DNA from: JAWWBG01 sp033721095
GTDB lineage: Bacteria; Actinomycetota; Nitriliruptoria; Nitriliruptorales; Nitriliruptoraceae
Reading direction: 5' to 3'
Assembly (NCBI GenBank): GCA_033721095.1
Contig: JAWWBG010000015.1
Coordinates: forward strand, 1 to 19,813
DNA: 19,813 nt
Shown here: in pieces, positions 1 to 7,101 of the stretch
How positions within the stretch are numbered: position 1 is the first letter of the stretch
Layout of the letters: every line of letters begins with the position of its first letter
Translations under genes and position numbers: made by a program
The notes under the pieces: generated by a model
What the model was told of the DNA's origin: nothing
Seen by the model: the letters and a program-made list of their open reading frames with translations, nothing else
Database searches by the model: none

Positions 1-147
1 GATGATCACCAGCACGCCGACCACGAGGGACCCTGCTCCCGTGGGGCCGACCCAGGGCGCCGAGGGAGGCGGGTTGACCTTCTGCGGCTCCACCTGGCGC
101 GGCCGCGGTCGTTGCTTGCCCTTGCGACGGTGCTTGCTCTTGGGCAT
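1..147 (-). CDS. crgA: Cell division protein CrgA (3' end cut by window edge)
   Basis: CrgA is a small membrane protein of actinobacteria that works at the septum and interacts with FtsZ, FtsQ and penicillin-binding proteins. Only the first 49 codons are visible. The protein begins MPKSKHRRKGKQ, the family's typical basic start (MPKSK-R-K), then a Pro-rich stretch and an APW motif, and enters the first hydrophobic segment (SLVVGVLVII) at the window edge. The ATG at 147 is chosen because it gives the family N-terminus; a GAGGA sequence lies about 10 bases upstream, slightly far for a ribosome binding site. The neighbouring sortase and pabA are the usual neighbours in actinobacteria. A -10-like TAGCCT lies 29 bases upstream. 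The second membrane segment expected for the family lies outside the window. Confidence 0.9.
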   Translation of the reverse strand, partial: MPKSKHRRKGKQRPRPRQVEPQKVNPPPSAPWVGPTGAGSLVVGVLVII

Positions 148-176
148 GTCGTGGCATTCCTCGGACGTCGCCCGCG

Positions 177-182
177 AGGCTA
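177..182 (-). promoter_or_regulatory. Candidate -10 box (TAGCCT) for crgA
   Basis: TAGCCT reads on the minus strand, preceded by GAA, with 29 bases to the crgA ATG. It fits the actinobacterial TANNNT -10 pattern and repeats the hexamer found before pabA and pknB. No convincing -35 box is visible. The assignment rests on position and recurrence only. Confidence 0.4.
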
Positions 183-270
183 TTCGACACGTCCGCGGTC
201 TCGGTTGGCCGTGCCCGGACCCCTGCGACGACCAGGACGTTGGTCGCCCCGACGGGTCGATGGCGTCTCG

Positions 271-276
271 TACCCT
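271..276 (+). promoter_or_regulatory. Candidate -10 box (TACCCT) for the sortase gene
   Basis: TACCCT lies 29 bases before the GTG at 306 and inside the extension that a TTG start at 240 would require. If real, it supports the GTG start, because a TTG at 240 would lie upstream of the promoter. No clear -35 box is seen. Confidence 0.4.
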
Positions 277-305
277 CGGCCAAGGGCACCACACGGAACG
301 ATGCA

Positions 306-1361
306 GTGACTGACAGCCTGGCGGCACCCGAGCGCACCGAGGAGCCCTCGCCGAGCCGGGGCCGCCTGATCCTGTCGCGATCCATTCGGGGGCTCGGCTG
401 GACGTTGATCGCTGCGGGCATCGTGGTCCTGCTCTACCTCGCCTACCTGTTGTGGTTCACGAACCTTCGGACCGGCCTGGCCCAGCGGGACCTGCTCGAC
501 GCGTGGCAGCTGGAGTTCGGTGACCCGAACGCCGCGCTGCCGGGCGAGCTCGGCGTCGAGACCGAGGTCGTCGATCCCGCGGGTCCGGGCGACGCGTATG
601 CCGTGATGTGGTTCACGGATGGCGTCACGGGCGAGCGCAAGGTCACCAGCGAGCCGCTCTACGTCGTCGAAGGCGTCGAGGTTCCCGACCTCCGGCGCGG
701 GCCGGGCCACTACCCGACGACCGCCGGGCCTGGCGAGGCCGGCAACTTCTCGATCTCGGGCCACCGCACCACCTACGGGGCGCCCTTCTACAACCTCGAC
801 CAGCTCGCCGAGGGCGACGTCATCAACGTCATTGACCGCAACAACGTCCGGTGGCACTACCGAGTTCGGGATGGCAGCCCCGGCGTGGACGCCGCCCATC
901 GCATCGTGGCCCCGACCGACGTGTGGGTCATCGGCAACGACCCGCTCGGGTGGGGCGAGCCGATGATGACGCTGACAACCTGCCACCCCCGGTTCTCGTC
1001 GCGGCAACGGATGGTCGTGTTCGCCGAGCTCGACCCCGACTACGTCCCGCCTGAAGTCGAGGATGCGAACCTGCCCGTGACCGACGCAATCGAGGCACCG
1101 ACGCTCGATCCGGAGGGCACCGACGCCCGCCCGTGGGCGGTCCCCGACGTCCTGCTCATCGCGATCGCGATCGGGAGCCTGGCCCTGACACGCATCAACC
1201 GACGACAGAGCACGGGGGCTCGGGCAGGGCGGGGCCTGCTGTACCTGGTGTCGTTCCTCGCGGTCACGGCGGTCCTGTTCGCCAGCGTCTTTCCCAGGGT
1301 CGAGTCCGTCCTGGAGGACCCGGTGCTCGAGGCGGGCATGGACGCATCCGACACCGCGTGA
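306..1361 (+). CDS. Class E-type sortase with extra C-terminal membrane hairpin
   Basis: Sortases are membrane-bound cysteine transpeptidases that cleave LPXTG-like signals and attach proteins to the cell wall. Numbering from GTG 306 (351 aa): one membrane segment at about residues 30-50, then the sortase fold with catalytic His153 (in ISGHRTTYG), Cys226 (in TLTTCHP, the TLXTC signature) and a likely catalytic Arg235 (RQRMVVF). Two further hydrophobic segments follow at about 277-300 and 310-335. The gene's place between crgA and pabA is where actinobacterial class E sortases often lie. An in-frame TTG at 240 would add 22 residues, but GTG 306 has GGAA seven bases upstream and a candidate -10 box between the two. 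No LPXTG-type substrate is encoded in the window. The C-terminal hairpin makes the protein longer than most class E enzymes. Confidence 0.87.
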   Translation: MTDSLAAPERTEEPSPSRGRLILSRSIRGLGWTLIAAGIVVLLYLAYLLWFTNLRTGLAQRDLLDAWQLEFGDPNAALPGELGVETEVVDPAGPGDAYAVMWFTDGVTGERKVTSEPLYVVEGVEVPDLRRGPGHYPTTAGPGEAGNFSISGHRTTYGAPFYNLDQLAEGDVINVIDRNNVRWHYRVRDGSPGVDAAHRIVAPTDVWVIGNDPLGWGEPMMTLTTCHPRFSSRQRMVVFAELDPDYVPPEVEDANLPVTDAIEAPTLDPEGTDARPWAVPDVLLIAIAIGSLALTRINRRQSTGARAGRGLLYLVSFLAVTAVLFASVFPRVESVLEDPVLEAGMDASDTA

Positions 1362-1386
1362 AACCGGACCGGCGCTGCGGCCCGGC

Positions 1387-2445
1387 TCAGTGCGTGCGAT
1401 CCGCCACTTCGTCGGTCGCCTCGCGGAGCAGTGCAAGTCCCGTCTCGTCAAGCGCGAGCCCATCGAGCGCCGCGAGCGCTCGCCAGGAGTCGTTGACCAG
1501 GGCCCGGACCCGGGAGCGGACCGCGTCGGCGGCGCCGGACTGCGTGATCGTGCGCCGCAGCCAGTCCACCTCGACCTCGTCGATGCCGTCGTCGCCGAGC
1601 AGGGCGTTGAACCGCTCGGCCACGTCGAACGGGACCGCCCTGAGGGTCTCGGCAACCAGGACGGTCCGCTTGCCCTCCCGCAGGTCCGTCGTCGGGTCCT
1701 TCCCGGTGACCGCGGCGTCACCGAAGACGCCGAGGAGGTCGTCGGTGAGCTGGAACGCCACGCCCAGCGGCTCGGCCCAGGCGCCGAGTGCCGCCAGGAC
1801 CGCGGGCGGCGCACCGCCGAGTGACGCCCCGATCTCGACCGGCCGTCGGATCGTGTAACGCCCCGACTTGTCGCGAGCAATCGCAAGGGCTTCGTCGATC
1901 GAGGCGGCGCCGCGGGCGGCGGCCTCGACATCCAGCGACTGGCCGCGCATCACCTCCTCCTTCATGGACGAGAAGACCCGATGTGCGGCGATCAGCTGGT
2001 CGGCTGGAAGGCGCGAGTCGAAGAACACCTCATCCGCGAGGACGAGTGCCAGGTCGCCGAACAGGATGGCCGCAGCCCGTCCGTGGGCGTCGGCATCGCC
2101 TGGCCAGCCCGCGGCCCGGTGGCGGTCGGCGACCGACACATGAAAGGACGGATGCCCGCGCCGGGTCGTCGCGGCATCGATGACGTCGTCGTGCAGCAGG
2201 GCGCACAGGTGCAGGAGCTCGGTGGCGAGCGCCGGCCCCATCGCCGGCTCATGGTCGCCCGTCACGAGTCGATGGCCGGTGAGCACCAGCAGCGGCCGGA
2301 TCCGCTTGCCACGGTCGGCCAGGTTGTCGAGCACGGCCGCGTTCTCCGCCAGCGAGGGGGCCGCGTCGCGGAGGTGCTGCAGGGCGGCGTCCAGGAATCG
2401 ACGCAGCGCGATCCCCACTTCGCTGCGCAGGTCCTCCAGCCGCAT
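1387..2445 (-). CDS. idsA: Polyprenyl synthetase family protein (GGPP synthase-like)
   Basis: This is a trans-isoprenyl diphosphate synthase that condenses isopentenyl diphosphate with allylic diphosphates to give geranylgeranyl-type precursors for quinones, carotenoids or other lipids. At 352 aa it has family length. Visible motifs are GKRIRP (46-51, substrate binding), the first Asp-rich motif DDVID (86-90) followed by TTRRG, and the second Asp-rich motif FQLTDDLLGVFGD with Asp235 and Asp236. Both metal-binding motifs are intact, so the enzyme should be active. Chain length cannot be decided safely from sequence alone. The ATG at 2445 has a strong GGGAGG ribosome binding site five to six bases upstream. 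The gene converges on the sortase (25 bases apart) and diverges from pabA. It is not usual between these two genes, so it looks like a lineage-specific insertion. Confidence 0.87.
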   Translation of the reverse strand: MRLEDLRSEVGIALRRFLDAALQHLRDAAPSLAENAAVLDNLADRGKRIRPLLVLTGHRLVTGDHEPAMGPALATELLHLCALLHDDVIDAATTRRGHPSFHVSVADRHRAAGWPGDADAHGRAAAILFGDLALVLADEVFFDSRLPADQLIAAHRVFSSMKEEVMRGQSLDVEAAARGAASIDEALAIARDKSGRYTIRRPVEIGASLGGAPPAVLAALGAWAEPLGVAFQLTDDLLGVFGDAAVTGKDPTTDLREGKRTVLVAETLRAVPFDVAERFNALLGDDGIDEVEVDWLRRTITQSGAADAVRSRVRALVNDSWRALAALDGLALDETGLALLREATDEVADRTH

Positions 2446-2466
2446 CGCATCCTCCCGTGTCAGGAA

Positions 2467-2472
2467 ACGCTA
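2467..2472 (-). promoter_or_regulatory. Candidate -10 box (TAGCGT) for the prenyl synthase gene
   Basis: TAGCGT reads on the minus strand 21 bases before the ATG at 2445. It overlaps a small inverted repeat (GAAAC at 2464-2468 and GTTTC at 2476-2480), which could be an operator or chance. No -35 box is evident. Confidence 0.3.
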
Positions 2473-2505
2473 GGAGTTTCGCCGTGGGCACTCCTCGCCC
2501 GTCGA

Positions 2506-2511
2506 TAGCCT
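2506..2511 (+). promoter_or_regulatory. Candidate -10 box (TAGCCT) for pabA
   Basis: TAGCCT in the context CGATAGCCT lies 26 bases before the GTG at 2538. The same GATAGCCT core occurs before pknB. The resulting leader would be about 20 bases and would include a GAAGG ribosome binding site. No -35 box is recognised. Confidence 0.4.
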
Positions 2512-2537
2512 CGGGTCGTCACGTGTGAAGGCAGGCG

Positions 2538-3134
2538 GTGCCCGGTCCCCGGATCTTCCTGGTGGACAACTACGACTCGTTCACCTTCAACCTCGCCCAG
2601 GAGCTGGGCGAGCTGGATGCTGACGTCACCGTGGCGCGCAATGACCAGTTTGACGTCGCCGACCTCACCGCAAACCCGCCCGATGGCATCGTCATCAGCC
2701 CCGGACCCGGCACCCCCGACGACGCCGGGCTCTCCAACGAGGTCATTCGCGCGTTTGCCGGCGTCCGGCCGATCCTGGGCGTGTGTCTCGGGATGCAGTG
2801 CATCGGCGCGATCTGGGGTGGCACGATCGTGCGGGCTCCCGAGCTGGTGCACGGCAAGACCAGTCCCATCTACCACCGGCAGGAGGGCACGCTCAAGGAC
2901 CTGCCGGTGCCCTTCGAGGCGACCCGCTACCACTCGCTGATCGTCGAACGGGAGTCACTGCCGACCGAGCTCAAGGTAACCGCCGAGACCTCTGATGGCC
3001 TCGTGATGGCGCTGCGGCATCGGGAGCTCGAGGTCGAGGGTGTCCAGTTCCATCCCGAGTCGATCCTCACGAGTGCGGGCATGCAGCTGTTGGGGAACTT
3101 CCTGGCCCGCTGTCACGCTCCCGCGGCGGCCTGA
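2538..3134 (+). CDS. pabA: Glutamine amidotransferase, anthranilate / aminodeoxychorismate synthase component II
   Basis: This is the glutaminase subunit that releases ammonia from glutamine and passes it to a chorismate-using partner (TrpE or PabB) for tryptophan or folate synthesis. It has 198 aa, full length for the family. It begins with the class I signature VDNYDSFTFNL. The nucleophile is Cys83 in LGVCLGMQ and the other triad residues are His172 and Glu174 in VQFHPES; MHGKTS-like VHGKTS is also present. The GTG at 2538 has GAAGG about seven bases upstream. TrpG and PabA cannot be separated by sequence alone; pabA is preferred because this copy sits in the crgA-sortase-pabA-pknB arrangement of actinobacteria and no trp gene is nearby. 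No TrpE or PabB partner is in the window. Confidence 0.92.
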   Translation: MPGPRIFLVDNYDSFTFNLAQELGELDADVTVARNDQFDVADLTANPPDGIVISPGPGTPDDAGLSNEVIRAFAGVRPILGVCLGMQCIGAIWGGTIVRAPELVHGKTSPIYHRQEGTLKDLPVPFEATRYHSLIVERESLPTELKVTAETSDGLVMALRHRELEVEGVQFHPESILTSAGMQLLGNFLARCHAPAAA

Positions 3135-3140
3135 CGACGG

Positions 3141-4106
3141 TCAGCCCTGGGTGAGCGCGACGAGCGCCTCTTCGAGGGTGCGCACCCCGATGACCGTGAC
3201 GGTCGTCGCGGTGGCCCGCGCAAGGTTGGCCTGCCCCTGGGGCACGATCATGAGGTCCGCGCCGGCATCCTCTGCCGCGATCACCTTCTGGCGGATGCCG
3301 CCGATGGTGCCGACGAGGCCGTCGACGTCCACGCTGCCGGTGACCGCGATGCGCCGTCCGGCGACGATGTCGGTCGGCGACAGCAGGTCGTGGATGGCGA
3401 GCGCGAGTGCCAGCCCCGCCGAGGGCCCGCCGATGCTGCCGAGCCCGTCCGCCAGCCGGACGTCGACCGGGATCTCGTCGACGTGGGTCTGCAGGCGGAC
3501 ACCGAGTCCCGGGAGGTTCGTCGACGCCAGCAGCTCCAGGGTGACGGTGACATCGATCCGTTCGGAGCCGCGGTCCAGCTCGACGACCACCTGCTGACCG
3601 GCTTCGCGCCGCTCGAGCTCGGCACGCAGGTCCGCCAGGGACTGCACCGTCTGGCCATCGATGGCGCGCAGCACGTCGCCGACCTCGAGCACCCCATCGG
3701 CGGGCGAACCGGGCACGATCTCGACGACCTGCTGGCCGGCGTCGATGTCGCGGCCGAGCGCCTGGAGCGCAGCGATCGTGGAGATGTCCAGCTGGTTGCG
3801 GAACGTCACGCGCTGGCCGGCGTAGTACTCGTCGGCGTCGCGGTCCCCGAAGACCAGGTCACGTTCGATCAGGTCGAGGTCGCCGTCGATCCAGGAACGC
3901 AGGACGTCGAGGATGCGGGCCTCCTTGCTCCGGATGGTCAGCAGCGACAGCTGGCCGCTCAGAGGTTCGCCCTGGCCCTCGACCGTGACGGCGTTTCGCA
4001 GGTCGACCGCCTCGCCGGGCGACCAGGCCACGAAGGGGACGCTCACCACGGCGAGCGCCACCAGGACGACCAGGACCGAGGTCAGCCAGGCAATCCGGTA
4101 CTTCAC
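3141..4106 (-). CDS. PDZ plus Lon-type (S16) membrane-anchored serine protease, YlbL/SepM-like
   Basis: This secreted or outward-facing protease is anchored by one N-terminal membrane segment (about residues 8-28). A PDZ domain spans roughly 118-185 (VVEIVPGSPADG, LEVGDVLRAIDG). The Lon-type proteolytic domain follows, with the Ser-Lys dyad at Ser229 (GGPSAGLALAL) and Lys274 (GGIRQKVIAA), 45 residues apart, close to the spacing in Lon. At 321 aa it matches YlbL/SepM proteins, which process peptides or membrane proteins outside the membrane. It lacks the Lon ATPase domain. The GTG start overlaps the TGA of the upstream M50 protease gene (GTGA), implying coupled translation. Its 3' end is six bases from the convergent pabA end. 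Its substrate is unknown. Confidence 0.88.
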   Translation of the reverse strand: MKYRIAWLTSVLVVLVALAVVSVPFVAWSPGEAVDLRNAVTVEGQGEPLSGQLSLLTIRSKEARILDVLRSWIDGDLDLIERDLVFGDRDADEYYAGQRVTFRNQLDISTIAALQALGRDIDAGQQVVEIVPGSPADGVLEVGDVLRAIDGQTVQSLADLRAELERREAGQQVVVELDRGSERIDVTVTLELLASTNLPGLGVRLQTHVDEIPVDVRLADGLGSIGGPSAGLALALAIHDLLSPTDIVAGRRIAVTGSVDVDGLVGTIGGIRQKVIAAEDAGADLMIVPQGQANLARATATTVTVIGVRTLEEALVALTQG

Positions 4107-5254
4107 GAGGTCCGAGCCGGTGGGGGAGGTGGCGGCGGGGCCGGAGAGCGTGACCGGAGGGCACCAGCGAGCAGCCGCGCGGTGGCCAGTGAGCGCACCG
4201 CACCATCGGGTCCCAGCACCACGACCGCGGGATGGTCCTGGACGAGCTCGAGGATCTCCTCCAGGGGTGTCTCGAACTGCACCCGGGGCAGGTCCTCGAG
4301 GGTTTGGCGCACGTCATCGGCGGTGCGGATCTCACGATCGAACGGTTCCACCGCGTGCACGTCCTCGGCCCGGATGAGGCCCGTGGGCACGCCGTCGTCG
4401 ATGACGAGGGCGATGTCGGTGTGGGCTGCGTCGAGATCGAGCTCGACGAACGAAAGCGGGCGTCCGGCGTCAACGTGCGGCACGGGGACGCGGACGAGGT
4501 CGGCGGCCGTGCGATTCTCGAGGGCGCCACGGATGTCCTCCGACCGCAGCTCGGCCTGTGCGCCGTTGAAGATGAACGAGCCGATCAGCACCAGCCAGAT
4601 GGCACCGACGAAGTCGCCCACGTCGGTGACGACCGCCAGGATCCCCAGGCCCATGACGAGGACGCCCACACCCTGTCCGGCGCGGGCGGCCCACCGACTC
4701 GCACGCCGGCGATCGCCCAGCAGCCCCCACAGGATCGCTCGCAGGACTCGCCCACCGTCGAGCGGCGCGCCCGGCACGAGGTTGAAGATCGCCAGCACGA
4801 GGTTCAGCCAGCCCAGCAGGCCAGCGACCTCCGCGCCGGCGGCGGCCGCCGCGCCATCGATCTCCCCGAGTCCCGTGGCGATCAGGCCGAAGACGGCTGC
4901 GACGACGACGCTGGACCATGGGCCCACGGCGGCGATGACGAAGTCGTCGCGGGCACGGCTGGCGTGTGCCCGCATCTCGGTCACGCCGCCGAACAGGAAC
5001 AGCGTGATGCCGTGGACCTCCATGTCACGGTGCCGGGCCTCAAGGGCGTGTCCCAGCTCGTGCGCGAGGATCGAGACGAAGAAGAGGATCGTCGCGGTCA
5101 CGGCCATCACGATGGCGGCGCCCAGGGACCGATTGTCCGCGCCGAACTGGCCAGTGAACGACCAGGCAACGAGCAGGCCGATGACGAGCAACGTGGGGTC
5201 CACGCGCACGGGGATGCCGCGGACCCGACCCAGCGTGATCGCTCGTGGAAACAT
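4103..5254 (-). CDS. M50 site-2-type intramembrane metalloprotease with degenerate CBS-like tail
   Basis: This is a SpoIVFB-like intramembrane zinc protease of 383 aa. The zinc motif is HELGH (His65, Glu66, His69) within a membrane segment, and the third ligand motif is NLVPGAPLDGG with Asp166. Four to six hydrophobic segments cover residues 15-215, with FGGV between the motifs as in the family. The C-terminal part (about 225-370) resembles a pair of CBS domains (ALVIDDGVPTGLIRAEDV and AVVVLGPDGAVRSL), although the first is weak; such domains usually sense adenine nucleotides. The protein ends in a run of prolines. The ATG at 5254 has no ribosome binding site, but a -10-like TAGCGT ends eight bases upstream, consistent with a leaderless mRNA. 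Its TGA overlaps the GTG of the S16 protease gene, so the two are probably one operon. Confidence 0.87.
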   Translation of the reverse strand: MFPRAITLGRVRGIPVRVDPTLLVIGLLVAWSFTGQFGADNRSLGAAIVMAVTATILFFVSILAHELGHALEARHRDMEVHGITLFLFGGVTEMRAHASRARDDFVIAAVGPWSSVVVAAVFGLIATGLGEIDGAAAAAGAEVAGLLGWLNLVLAIFNLVPGAPLDGGRVLRAILWGLLGDRRRASRWAARAGQGVGVLVMGLGILAVVTDVGDFVGAIWLVLIGSFIFNGAQAELRSEDIRGALENRTAADLVRVPVPHVDAGRPLSFVELDLDAAHTDIALVIDDGVPTGLIRAEDVHAVEPFDREIRTADDVRQTLEDLPRVQFETPLEEILELVQDHPAVVVLGPDGAVRSLATARLLAGALRSRSPAPPPPPPPARTS

Positions 5255-5262
5255 GCCGATGG

Positions 5263-5268
5263 ACGCTA
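5263..5268 (-). promoter_or_regulatory. Candidate -10 box (TAGCGT) for the M50-S16 protease operon, possibly leaderless
   Basis: TAGCGT on the minus strand ends eight bases before the ATG at 5254. A transcription start at normal spacing would fall on or next to the start codon. The absence of a ribosome binding site at this gene fits that. No -35 box is recognised. Confidence 0.35.
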
Positions 5269-5363
5269 CCGACGGTGCGCTGTGGCGCCGTGGCCGAAGG
5301 GACGCCGTCACGGCGGTGTCTGGCGCCCGCGATGTGCATCCAGCGCACGGACGAGGAAGCTGC

Positions 5364-5390
5364 CGTCGAGACTCGGCTGGGCTGTTCGAC
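5364..5390 (+). promoter_or_regulatory. Candidate ECF42-type promoter upstream of the DGPF gene
   Basis: CGTCGA at 5364-5369 and CGAC at 5387-5390 are separated by 17 bases. As I recall, ECF42 sigma factors of Streptomyces use a TGTCGA -35 element and a CG(A/T)C -10 element; this site differs by one base in the -35. It lies 41 bases before the DGPF start, where an autoregulated promoter would be expected. Such short GC-rich motifs can arise by chance. Confidence 0.35.
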
Positions 5391-5431
5391 GATCTCCCGA
5401 GGCCGCGACCGCGGCAGAAAGCGAGCACAAC

Positions 5432-5788
5432 GTGAAGTACCTGCTGTTGATCTACGCGGAAGAGGGCGAGCCGACGGGAACCCCCGAGGAGCAGGCCGAG
5501 GCCATGCAGGCCTGGTTCGACTACACCGAGGACATGCGAGCCGCCGGGGTCCACATGGGAGGCGAGCCCCTGCAACCATCGAGTACGGCCACCAGCGTGC
5601 GGGTTCGTGACGGCCAGCGCACGACCACCGACGGTCCGTTCGCCGAGACCAAGGAGGTCCTCGGTGGCTACTACCTGATCGATGTTCCCTCCCTTGACGA
5701 GGCGCTGGCGTGGGCGGAGAAGTGCCCAGCCGCGTTCTACGGCACGATCGAGGTGCGGCCCCTGATGGAGCTGCCCGACGCACCCTGA
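5432..5788 (+). CDS. DGPF-domain (YCII-related) protein
   Basis: This is a 118-aa single-domain protein of the YCII/DGPF family, beginning MKYLLLIYAEEGE and carrying the name-giving motif TTDGPFAETKEVLGGYYLID. These small dimeric proteins are genetically linked to ECF42 sigma factors in many bacteria. Their biochemical role is unknown; the related YciI fold suggests a ligand-binding or enzymatic pocket. The GTG at 5432 is chosen because it gives the standard family start; upstream sequence in the same frame has no homology and is antisense to the protease gene. The ribosome binding site is weak. The sigma factor gene starts 22 bases after its stop, so the two are almost certainly co-transcribed. 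A candidate ECF42 promoter lies upstream. Confidence 0.9.
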   Translation: MKYLLLIYAEEGEPTGTPEEQAEAMQAWFDYTEDMRAAGVHMGGEPLQPSSTATSVRVRDGQRTTTDGPFAETKEVLGGYYLIDVPSLDEALAWAEKCPAAFYGTIEVRPLMELPDAP

Positions 5789-5810
5789 GCGGCGACGGAA
5801 ACGGATCGTC

Positions 5811-7067
5811 GTGACGACGTGGGCGGACGCGGTTCTCGCCGAGACGTTTCGCCGCGAGCACGGTCGCGTGCTCGCGGCGCTCATCGCCGACTTCGGAGGC
5901 GACTTCGATCGGGCGGAGGATGCGCTGGCCCAGGCCGTCGAGGAGGCCACGGCGACATGGCGTCGGCAGGGCGTCCCGAATCGGCCGGGCGGATGGCTGC
6001 TCACCGTCGCGCGGCGCCGTGGGATCGATCGCGTTCGTCGTGACGCCGCGCTCCGTGACCGGCTGCCCCGACTCGTCGATCCGCGGGACCAACCAGCGCC
6101 CGAGGAGCTGGCTCGGTTGGACGAGGACCCGGTTCCCGACGAGCGGCTGCGGCTCGTCTTCACGTGCTGTCATCCGGCGCTCTCGCGGGATGCGCAGGTG
6201 GCGCTCACGCTGCGGACGGTGGGGGGCCTGACGACTGGCGAGATCGCCCGCGCATTCCTCGTGCCAGAACCAACGATGGGGCAACGGCTGTCGCGGGCCA
6301 AGCGGAAGATCCGCGATGCCGGCATCCCCTACCGGGTCCCGGATGCCGACGAGCTCCCCGAACGGCTCGAGGCTGTCCTGGCGGTGATCTACCTGGTGTT
6401 CAACGAGGGCTACACCGCGTCTGCGGGCACCGACCTCGTGCGCCCTGACCTGGTGGGCGAGGCCGTCCGCCTTGCCAGGATCCTCGCGCGACTGCTTCCG
6501 GACGAACCGGAGGTCCAGGGGCTGCTTGCCCTGGTGCTGCTCCAGTCGTCGCGGACGGCCGCACGGCGCGACCACGACGGTGCACTGGTGCGGCTGGCGG
6601 ACCAGGACCGTTCCCGTTGGGACCAGCGTGCGATCGAGGAGGGCATCGGGATCCTCGAACGGACGCTGCCGGGCGGCCGCGTCGGTCCGTATCAGCTCCA
6701 GGCCGCGATCGCAGCCGTTCACGCCGAGGCACCGATCGCCGCCGCCACCGACTGGCCGCAGATCGCCGCGCTGTACCGGTTGCTCCTCAAGCTGGACCCG
6801 TCGCCGATCGTGCGACTCAACGCCGCCGTTGCCCGCGCGCACGTGCACGGCGCCGGCGCCGCACTGGCGGAGGTCAACGACATCGGCGACGCGTTGGAGG
6901 ACTACCCGCTCTTCCATGTCGTCCGCGGCGAGCTGTTGGCCGAGCTCGACCAACCGGTGGCTGCTGCGACCGCGATGGCGCGGGCGATCGCACTGACGAC
7001 CAACGACGTCGAACGTCGCCACCTCGCGCACCGCCGCGCCGTCCTCGTGGCCGAAGCTGAGGAGTGA
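5811..7067 (+). CDS. ECF42-type RNA polymerase sigma factor with long C-terminal DUF6596/TPR-like domain
   Basis: This is an alternative sigma factor of 418 aa, about twice the size of a minimal ECF. Region sigma2 covers about residues 10-75 (FRREHGRVLAALI, DAEDALAQAV-like helix, GWLLTVARRRGIDRVRR). The linker has LVFTCCHPALSRDAQ, a strong group signature, and sigma4 follows at about 125-180 (TTGEIARAFLVPEPTMGQRLSRAKRKI). The remaining 240 residues form a helical extension, including LVFNEGYTAS and a later LADQDRSRWD stretch, then tetratricopeptide-like helices near 300-410. ECF42 proteins have no classic anti-sigma factor; the C-terminal domain is thought to control activity. The DGPF gene just upstream is the expected partner. 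The GTG at 5811 has a moderate purine-rich site upstream. The copper-type operon starts 34 bases downstream on the same strand. Confidence 0.92.
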   Translation: MTTWADAVLAETFRREHGRVLAALIADFGGDFDRAEDALAQAVEEATATWRRQGVPNRPGGWLLTVARRRGIDRVRRDAALRDRLPRLVDPRDQPAPEELARLDEDPVPDERLRLVFTCCHPALSRDAQVALTLRTVGGLTTGEIARAFLVPEPTMGQRLSRAKRKIRDAGIPYRVPDADELPERLEAVLAVIYLVFNEGYTASAGTDLVRPDLVGEAVRLARILARLLPDEPEVQGLLALVLLQSSRTAARRDHDGALVRLADQDRSRWDQRAIEEGIGILERTLPGGRVGPYQLQAAIAAVHAEAPIAAATDWPQIAALYRLLLKLDPSPIVRLNAAVARAHVHGAGAALAEVNDIGDALEDYPLFHVVRGELLAELDQPVAAATAMARAIALTTNDVERRHLAHRRAVLVAEAEE

Positions 7068-7087
7068 GCCCGGATCCGGGAGGCCCA

Positions 7088-7093
7088 TACCCT
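7088..7093 (+). promoter_or_regulatory. Candidate -10 box (TACCCT) for the copper-type operon, possibly leaderless
   Basis: TACCCT ends eight bases before the GTG at 7102, so transcription would begin at or next to the start codon. The only Shine-Dalgarno-like sequence, GGGAGG at 7078-7083, is 18 bases from the GTG and too far to serve it. This suggests the operon has its own promoter and does not only rely on read-through from the sigma factor gene. Confidence 0.4.
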
Positions 7094-7101
7094 TCGCCTG
7101 C

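Noticed and set aside
180..1931. 583-codon minus-strand frame over the sortase and prenyl synthase
   Set aside because: It is antisense to the sortase and in another frame over the synthase, with low-complexity Arg/Ser/Pro sequence and no motif.
2464..2480. GAAAC-N7-GTTTC inverted repeat between idsA and pabA
   Set aside because: A five-base repeat is easily due to chance, and one arm overlaps the candidate -10 box of idsA. It is mentioned there but not listed as a separate operator.
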